From: Lactiplantibacillus songbeiensis
Lineage (GTDB): Bacteria > Bacillota > Bacilli > Lactobacillales > Lactobacillaceae
Reading direction: 5' to 3'
NCBI RefSeq assembly: GCF_005405125.1
Contig: NZ_BJDL01000022.1
Location: 19,354 to 83,353, forward strand
Length of the DNA: 64,000 nt
Shown here: piece by piece, positions 59,024 through 64,000 of the stretch
How positions within the stretch are numbered: position 1 is the first letter of the stretch
Layout of the letters: every line of letters starts with the position of its first letter
The notes under the pieces: generated by a model
The model's input: the letters and a program-made list of their open reading frames with translations, nothing else
Database searches by the model: none
Told to the model about the DNA's origin: nothing
Position numbers and translations under genes: made by a program

Positions 59024-59133
59024 GTTGTGTTCCTCCATTTTCTGTTTTGCTTGACACTCAATAAGATTCCGGGGCTTATCGTGGGGCAAACAATACCAAC
59101 GATTAGTTTACCGAATTTACCACTAGAAGTCAA
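59024..59133 (-). promoter_or_regulatory. Promoter and folded leader of rplM-rpsI
   Basis: On the minus strand TTGACT (59128-59133), a 17-base spacer and TAAACT (59105-59110) form a promoter that overlaps the truA stop codon. The roughly 75-base leader has GCCCC repeats and ATAAG/CTTAT pairing before the ribosome binding site, and could be an L13 autoregulatory leader; that part is inference. Confidence 0.6.
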
Positions 59134-59918
59134 TCATTAATTAGATCGGTTTGTAAATCTTGTGGATCGTAATACACTTTTTTCATATACAGGCCAGAAG
59201 CCGGCGCGGTTCCCCGGGCCATCGCCCGATTCTTAGCCGCTAAAAGTTGCGGTATACAGTCCACTTCGCGCCGACCTTGACCGATTTCCATCAAGACTGC
59301 GACCATGATTCGAACCTGGTTATACAAGAACCCACTGCCGCAAAATTCAAACTGAATTTCTCGTTCATCAGGAATCGCCCAAGCTTTGGCGGCATAGATC
59401 TCCCGCACATGATCGTGAGCTTGTGAGCCCGATGCCACAAACGTTGAAAAATCATGCTTGCCGACCAAATCTGGGATTGCCTGTTGAATCCGGTCAATAT
59501 CGGCTTGAAACTTAAAATGACCGGTAAAATTCCGCTTAAACGGATCGACAAACTCATCTTGATACGCGCGGTACCAATAACGCTTGCCAACTGTATTGTA
59601 CCGGGCATGAAAGTCAGCGGGCACAATTTCAACTTGTTTAACCAGCATATCCATCGGCAGCATGCTACTTAAGCCACGCCGAACGCCTTCTGGGCTAATC
59701 TCATAAGGAAGATCAAAATGCACGACCTGGCCAAATGCATGAACCCCAGCATCGGTCCGACCAGCACCATAGATAATAATCGGCTGAGCCGGATCTTTAG
59801 CCATTTTATTAACGGCTTTAGTCAGTACTTGTTCAACCGTCCGTTGTCCAGGCTGGCGCTGAAAACCGGCAAAGTTAGTGCCATCATACGCTAGTATTAT
59901 TTTATATCTCGTTGTCAC
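59130..59918 (-). CDS. truA: tRNA pseudouridine(38-40) synthase
   Basis: A 262-residue TruA. The catalytic aspartate is in GAGRTDAGVHAFGQVVHFD; GFQRQ, RYWYRA and FLYNQVRIMVA are conserved. The start is GTG: GGAGGA lies 4-5 bases before the GTG at 59918, while a longer frame would start inside ecfT. It is transcribed after ecfA1-A2-T with a gap of about 50 bases. Confidence 0.95.
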   Translation of the reverse strand: MTTRYKIILAYDGTNFAGFQRQPGQRTVEQVLTKAVNKMAKDPAQPIIIYGAGRTDAGVHAFGQVVHFDLPYEISPEGVRRGLSSMLPMDMLVKQVEIVPADFHARYNTVGKRYWYRAYQDEFVDPFKRNFTGHFKFQADIDRIQQAIPDLVGKHDFSTFVASGSQAHDHVREIYAAKAWAIPDEREIQFEFCGSGFLYNQVRIMVAVLMEIGQGRREVDCIPQLLAAKNRAMARGTAPASGLYMKKVYYDPQDLQTDLIND

Positions 59919-59967
59919 AAAATCCTCCATCAAAAAAGGCGGGCAATTGGCCCCACCTTTTAAACGT

Positions 59968-60768
59968 CTAAGCACGTAAAAAGACTAGTGCAACGGTCAA
60001 CGCTGCAAAAGCCACTGTCGCCCAAGTATCACGACCATGCCACTTTAAAATCCGATATTTACTGCGGCCTTCACCGCCTTGATACCCGCGCGCTTCCATC
60101 GCCGTTGCCAAATCTTCGGCCCGATTAAATGAACTGACGAACAACGGAATCAACAACGGCACGATTGCCCGCATTTGTTGGAAGATATTACCTTCCCCAA
60201 AGTCGACCCCCCGCGCCCGTTGCGCATTCATAATCTTCTCCGTTTCATCCATCAACGTCGGTACAAAGCGTAATGCAATCGATAACATCAACGCTACTTC
60301 GTAGACCGGAAAGTGGACCACTTTTAACGGCATTAAAAGATATTCAATCGCATCGGACAATTCCAACGGTGGGGTCGTTAACGTCAATAGCGTCGACATA
60401 AAGATAATCAACACGAACCGACAGAAGATATAGACCCCATTGATCAGTCCAAACTGACTGATAGTAATAATCCCCCATTGCAAGTAGACATGTCCGCCAC
60501 TCGCACTGAATAGAATCTGTAAGACCACGGTAAATAAAATCAGCCAAATCAGCGGTTTCACCCCGTTGATGAAGAAGGACCATTTCACACCGGAGAGCTT
60601 AATCGCCAGTAACGTGAAAGCAAATAATAGCACATAAGTTGGCCAATTATTGGCAATAAAGATAATCCCGATAAAGTAAAAACTCAACAAGAGCTTGGCC
60701 CGCGGATCCATATGATGGATCACGGAATTGCCGGGAATATAGCGGCCAAAGATTAGTTTACTCATCAT
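59968..60768 (-). CDS. ecfT: ECF transporter transmembrane component EcfT
   Basis: A 266-residue membrane protein with the two coupling-helix motifs AQRARG and AMEARG that contact the ATPases. It is the shared scaffold of group II ECF vitamin transporters, to which interchangeable S components such as the one at 33031 bind. The ATG at 60768 has GGAGGTGG 8 bases upstream. It overlaps ecfA2 by 11 bases. The product begins [15 protein letters not shown]. Confidence 0.95.
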   Translation of the reverse strand: MMSKLIFGRYIPGNSVIHHMDPRAKLLLSFYFIGIIFIANNWPTYVLLFAFTLLAIKLSGVKWSFFINGVKPLIWLILFTVVLQILFSASGGHVYLQWGIITISQFGLINGVYIFCRFVLIIFMSTLLTLTTPPLELSDAIEYLLMPLKVVHFPVYEVALMLSIALRFVPTLMDETEKIMNAQRARGVDFGEGNIFQQMRAIVPLLIPLFVSSFNRAEDLATAMEARGYQGGEGRSKYRILKWHGRDTWATVAFAALTVALVFLRA

Positions 60769-61642
60769 GGTCACCACCTCCCAGCATACTAGCTGGTAAC
60801 TGCTTAACCAAAGCGGCCGCTAATTGATCTTCCGTTAACGGCATCTCATCAAAAGTCATCCCACGCGCCATTAATTGCTGTGCAAAGGCGGTCGTTTTAG
60901 GCAAGCCTAGATGGTGCTCAGCCAGCCACTGTGGGTCTTTAAAAATCGCTTGCGGTGTCCCAGTCTTAACCACTTGCCCATGATCCATCACGATGACGTT
61001 ATTGGCATAATTCGCCACATCGTCCATCTGATGGGTCACTAACACGATGGTTAGCTGTTGTTCATGCCGCAACCGCGCGAACATTTCCATCATTTCTAAA
61101 CGACCTTGCGGATCTAATCCGGCCGTGGGTTCATCGAGTACTAAGACTTTCGGCTGCATCGCTAGCACACCCGCAATCGCCACCCGCCGCATCTGCCCAC
61201 CGGACAAGTCGAACGGCGACCGTTGCAGTAAGTCCGAGTCTAAGCCGACTAAGGTCAACATCTTAGCTGCTAGTTTCAACGCATCGGCTTCGCTAGCGCC
61301 AAAGTTTTGGGGACCAAACGCAATGTCTTTTTCGACCGTTTCCTCGAACAATTGACTTTCGGGAAACTGGAAAACAATCCCGACATGCTGCCGTAAACTT
61401 TTTAAATCTTTGTTACTAGTCGTCGGCGTAATCACCCGATCCCCAATCGTGACCGTCCCACTAGTCGGCTTTAATAACGCATCTAAATGCTGCAACAATG
61501 TCGACTTACCACTCCCAGTATGGCCAATTAAAGCCGTATAAGAGCCGTCGGGAATCGTCACATTAATATCAGTTAACGCCTTAGTCTCAAAGGGGGTACC
61601 CGGTTGGTAAGTAAATTCTACTTGTTTGAACGTAATTGCCAT
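60758..61642 (-). CDS. ecfA2: ECF transporter ATPase EcfA2
   Basis: A 294-residue ABC ATPase with Walker [10 protein letters not shown], the Q-loop [21 protein letters not shown], signature [13 protein letters not shown] and Walker [14 protein letters not shown]. It pairs with EcfA1 to drive EcfT and S components. Overlaps with ecfA1 (25 bases) and ecfT (11 bases) show tight coupling. Confidence 0.96.
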   Translation of the reverse strand: MAITFKQVEFTYQPGTPFETKALTDINVTIPDGSYTALIGHTGSGKSTLLQHLDALLKPTSGTVTIGDRVITPTTSNKDLKSLRQHVGIVFQFPESQLFEETVEKDIAFGPQNFGASEADALKLAAKMLTLVGLDSDLLQRSPFDLSGGQMRRVAIAGVLAMQPKVLVLDEPTAGLDPQGRLEMMEMFARLRHEQQLTIVLVTHQMDDVANYANNVIVMDHGQVVKTGTPQAIFKDPQWLAEHHLGLPKTTAFAQQLMARGMTFDEMPLTEDQLAAALVKQLPASMLGGGDHDE

Positions 61643-62463
61643 AACCAGTCTGCCATCCCTTTCTCTGTTAAGTACGTTGCGGGGACTTGAACCCCTAGCC
61701 GCGCTAAAGCCGCTTTTAATCGTTCTGGATAGGGCATATCTAAGCCCATCTTAATCAAAGCGGGACCGTGTTGAAAAATCTCCGCGGGCGTTCCTTCTTC
61801 GACCAAGTGACCATCATTCACCACTAACACCCGATTCGCATTTGCGGCTTCATCAATATCATGGGTAATCGATAAAACCGTTAGATCTGAATCAGCCTTC
61901 ATTTGCCGAATCGTTTGTAAGACTTCGGCACGCCCTTCTGGATCAAGCATTGATGTCGCCTCATCTAAGATCAAGATCTGCGGCCGTGCCGCAATCATTC
62001 CAGCTAAAGCTACCCGCTGCTTTTGACCACCTGATAACCGTGCTGGTTCCCGCGTAGCAAAATCTTGCATATCGACTTGGGCCAACGCTTCAGCCACCCG
62101 TGACAACATCTCATCACGCGGAATGCCTTGGTTTTCCAAGCTAAACGCGACGTCATCTTCGACCGTTGCGCCGACAAATTGATTATCGGGATTTTGAAAG
62201 ACCATCCCGATCTTGCGACGAATATCCCACACTGTCTGTTCGGAAAGCACTTGCCCATCAATCGTGATTTTTCCAGAAACGGGTGCTAATAAGCCGTTTA
62301 AGTTTTTAGCTAAGGTCGATTTACCGGAACCATTATGGCCAACAATCGCCACCCATTCACCGGCCGCGACCGTAAATGAAATGTCTGTTAACGTTAGCTG
62401 ATCCGCGGCTTGTTGCGGATAGCGATAATTTAAATGTTCAACGTCAATTATCTGACTCACCAT
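61618..62463 (-). CDS. ecfA1: ECF transporter ATPase EcfA1
   Basis: A 281-residue ABC ATPase. Walker A is GHNGSGKST, the Q-loop [24 protein letters not shown] is typical of EcfA1, the signature is [13 protein letters not shown] and Walker [19 protein letters not shown] precedes the ATG. It starts the ecfA1-A2-T-truA cluster, downstream of apbE by 48 bases. Confidence 0.96.
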   Translation of the reverse strand: MVSQIIDVEHLNYRYPQQAADQLTLTDISFTVAAGEWVAIVGHNGSGKSTLAKNLNGLLAPVSGKITIDGQVLSEQTVWDIRRKIGMVFQNPDNQFVGATVEDDVAFSLENQGIPRDEMLSRVAEALAQVDMQDFATREPARLSGGQKQRVALAGMIAARPQILILDEATSMLDPEGRAEVLQTIRQMKADSDLTVLSITHDIDEAANANRVLVVNDGHLVEEGTPAEIFQHGPALIKMGLDMPYPERLKAALARLGVQVPATYLTEKGMADWLWQLRSNK

Positions 62464-62511
62464 GGTCCCTCATTTCTTAATTACTGATGGTTATTATCAT
62501 ACCATACGCTG

Positions 62512-63624
62512 CTATTTCAAATCACTAGCGGGTCCGTACTTGTAACCATTATCACCAAACAGTGTAAACTTCTTCTTCAAATTATTCGAGACATAGACCT
62601 TTTTATCCTTCGTAATAAAGATGGCCCCAACGCCCTTGTTGGCCTTAGCGTTAATGTACTTCATCCCTTTGCTCAACCCTTTATCAAAGGTGGCAGTGGA
62701 CAAGCCATCCCCATCGGTCGACTTCTTAGAAATAATGGACACGCCCATCAAGTTATTCTGGAATGGTGCCCCAGTTTGAGGATCCATCAAATGACTGTAG
62801 ACCTTCCCATTTTTCTTAAGGTAACGTTCATAAATCCCAGAGGTCACAATCGACATGTTTTTAGCCGGAATTGACCCAATCGCAGTCCCGCGCGATTCTT
62901 TGGGATCTTGAATGCCGACTGTCCAATTGCCTGATTTAGTGCCTTTGGGGCTATCTCCCATAACGAAGATATTCCCGCCAAGATCAATAATCGCCGTCGA
63001 CACGCCATGTTCAGCAAAGTATTGACGCACTTGGTCGGTCATATACCCCTTGGCGATGCCACCTAAGTCTAACTTCATCCCTTTTTTCTCGAGATAAACG
63101 GAGCGTTTCTTATCATTCAGTTTAACTTTAGTATAATCAACTAATTTAACGTTCTTGGCAATTTCAGCCTTGCTTGGTACCCGTGCATCAGGGAACCCAA
63201 TCCGCCAAAGTTGGGTAATTGAGCCAATCGCCATATCAAACGATTCGTTTGAATTTTGACTATAGTAATAAGCTGCTTTGACAATTGGATAGACATCTTT
63301 ACTAACCACGACCGGATGCTTACCAGCCGCAGCGTTTACTTTATCAATCTCCGACCCTTTCGCATTGGTCGTGACTTCTTTAGCTTCTTTCTTTAACAGC
63401 CTAAAGGCGCCATCGATCACGCTGGCTTTACCTTTATTGTAAACACGCAACGTGACGACCGTTCCCATCATAAACTGGGTATCTTCCGATGGCGTTTGAA
63501 CAACCTTCGTTGGTTTCGGTAAACTACTGCTAGCTGCTTTTTTGTTGCTCTTAGCCCCGCAAGCGGTCAAGGGCACGATTAAGGCCATAATAAGCCCTAA
63601 CTGAATCCATTTTTTCAGTTTCAT
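62512..63624 (-). CDS. apbE: FAD:protein FMN transferase, lipoprotein
   Basis: A 370-residue ApbE-family protein that attaches FMN to threonine or serine of target proteins, outside the membrane. The lipobox LTAC has Cys22 as anchor. GGIAKGYMTDQV, NIFVMGDSPKG and YSHLMDPQTG are conserved, and the acidic GDGLSTATF segment replaces the Mg-binding DALST of other members. An extended -10 (TGGTATAAT on the minus strand, 63659-63667) lies 35 bases upstream. Its target in this organism is not in the window; a proximity to ecf genes (flavin supply) is suggestive only. Confidence 0.88.
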   Translation of the reverse strand: MKLKKWIQLGLIMALIVPLTACGAKSNKKAASSSLPKPTKVVQTPSEDTQFMMGTVVTLRVYNKGKASVIDGAFRLLKKEAKEVTTNAKGSEIDKVNAAAGKHPVVVSKDVYPIVKAAYYYSQNSNESFDMAIGSITQLWRIGFPDARVPSKAEIAKNVKLVDYTKVKLNDKKRSVYLEKKGMKLDLGGIAKGYMTDQVRQYFAEHGVSTAIIDLGGNIFVMGDSPKGTKSGNWTVGIQDPKESRGTAIGSIPAKNMSIVTSGIYERYLKKNGKVYSHLMDPQTGAPFQNNLMGVSIISKKSTDGDGLSTATFDKGLSKGMKYINAKANKGVGAIFITKDKKVYVSNNLKKKFTLFGDNGYKYGPASDLK

Positions 63625-63861
63625 GTGTGTGACTTCCCCTTAAATAATTTCAATCGTTATTATACCAAAGTTTCACGCGTCTGTATGCCATTTTCCAGGA
63701 CGATAAGCTGGTGTTGCTTGCTATTCAAGTTGGCTAGGATTGGCTGACACTCATTTTTAATCTTGTCATGTTGGCTATAAACACCCATTAAGGATGTCCC
63801 AATGACAATCGGTAATCGTTCTAATTCGAAAAGTGATAATGACGCTTAGTGTTAGTTGAAA

Positions 63862-63923
63862 TTGCCGCCTGCCGGTTGGATTCTAAAATACTGGAACGCC
63901 ATGGGCCATTTTGAAGCCAAAAA
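63862..63923 (+). repeat. Structured intergenic repeat, A type, sense, cut by an IS (copy 20)
   Basis: TTGCCGCCTGCCGGTTGG through GGCCATTTTGAAGCCAAA matches the first 60 bases of other A copies, with the usual upstream flank CGCTTAGTGTTAGTTGAAA. Homology stops at 63921-63923 where the IS end begins. Confidence 0.9.
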
Positions 63924-64000
63924 TGAGGTGTACCCCAAAAGTTGGAACACAATCTGAGGTGTTCTGATAATGGATAAAATGAGCGTAGATACCCAGCTCC
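63924..64000 (+). mobile_element. Left end of an insertion sequence, probably IS3 family
   Basis: TGAGGTGTACCCCAAAAG at 63924 is a terminal sequence of the kind common in IS3-like elements of lactobacilli, and it interrupts repeat copy 20. An ATG at 63970 with GAGG upstream opens a frame (MDKMSVDTQL...) that leaves the window and is probably the first transposase ORF. The rest lies outside, so the family is tentative. Confidence 0.7.
63970..64000 (+). CDS. Possible transposase first ORF (partial, 10 codons)
   Basis: Only ten codons are visible at the right edge. TGAGGTG lies 8-14 bases before the ATG. Placement directly after an IS end supports an OrfA-type protein; nothing else can be seen. 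Confidence 0.45.
   Translation, partial: MDKMSVDTQL

Overview
The window is low-GC Firmicute DNA that looks like the Lactiplantibacillus plantarum group (Lactobacillaceae). The reasons are the gatCAB, pcrA-ligA-camS, rplM-rpsI-truA-ecf and cydABDC neighbourhoods, a malic enzyme/fumarase/fumarate reductase cluster with LarA and LarE paralogues, strong GGAGG ribosome binding sites and frequent GTG starts. The species is inferred from gene content and was not tested. No rRNA, tRNA, prophage or CRISPR array was found. The only insertion sequence is the first ~77 bases of one at the right edge.

Layout. 1-2830: TetR regulator (cut by the left edge), divergent drug-type MFS exporter and a membrane partner. 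3034-5606: succinate-semialdehyde-type aldehyde dehydrogenase with two cre-like sites, and a convergent MFS transporter with a terminator-containing leader. 6270-18123 (minus): rlmD, dagK, gatCAB, pcrA-ligA-camS. 18786-22213 (minus): PurK-like ATP-grasp protein, UPF0316, xpt, glucosaminidase. 22352-31775: an oxidoreductase, then respiration genes (menA, a polyprenyl diphosphate synthase, cydABDC). 32010-36456: DUF2187-like protein, ECF S component, APC permease, AEC carrier. 36929-48047: C4-dicarboxylate cluster with malic enzyme, two MleR-like LysR regulators, LarE, LarA, DASS transporter, fumarate reductase and fumarase. 49861-55213: a tkt-aroE-aroF-aroB operon with a long leader. 55256-63624: M20 amidohydrolase and membrane partner, rpsI-rplM, truA, ecfT-A2-A1, apbE. 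63924-64000: start of an IS.

Two features stand out. First, the tkt-aro operon is preceded by a 20-codon leader ORF (55079-55141) with its own ribosome binding site and consensus promoter. It ends in a Phe-Tyr-Tyr-Tyr-Trp-Phe run, is followed by overlapping alternative inverted repeats, and leads to an intrinsic terminator just before tkt. This is the layout of a ribosome-dependent attenuator sensing aromatic amino acids. Second, about twenty intergenic copies of one structured repeat family (about 150-165 bp each) are scattered through the window. Each folds as an outer stem with two inner hairpins, and the stems change sequence between copies while keeping complementarity. Four pairs of copies lie head to head within composite units, three of them about 400 bp with matching terminal inverted repeats. 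Six copies lie within about 40 bp of the last stop codon of an operon. The family resembles a mobile or 3'-end RNA element.

Physiologically the genes combine optional respiration (cytochrome bd with partial menaquinone synthesis), malate/fumarate metabolism, aromatic amino-acid precursor synthesis, vitamin uptake by ECF transporters and core information processing. Catabolite control through cre-like sites is suggested for the aldehyde dehydrogenase, cyd and fumarase promoters.
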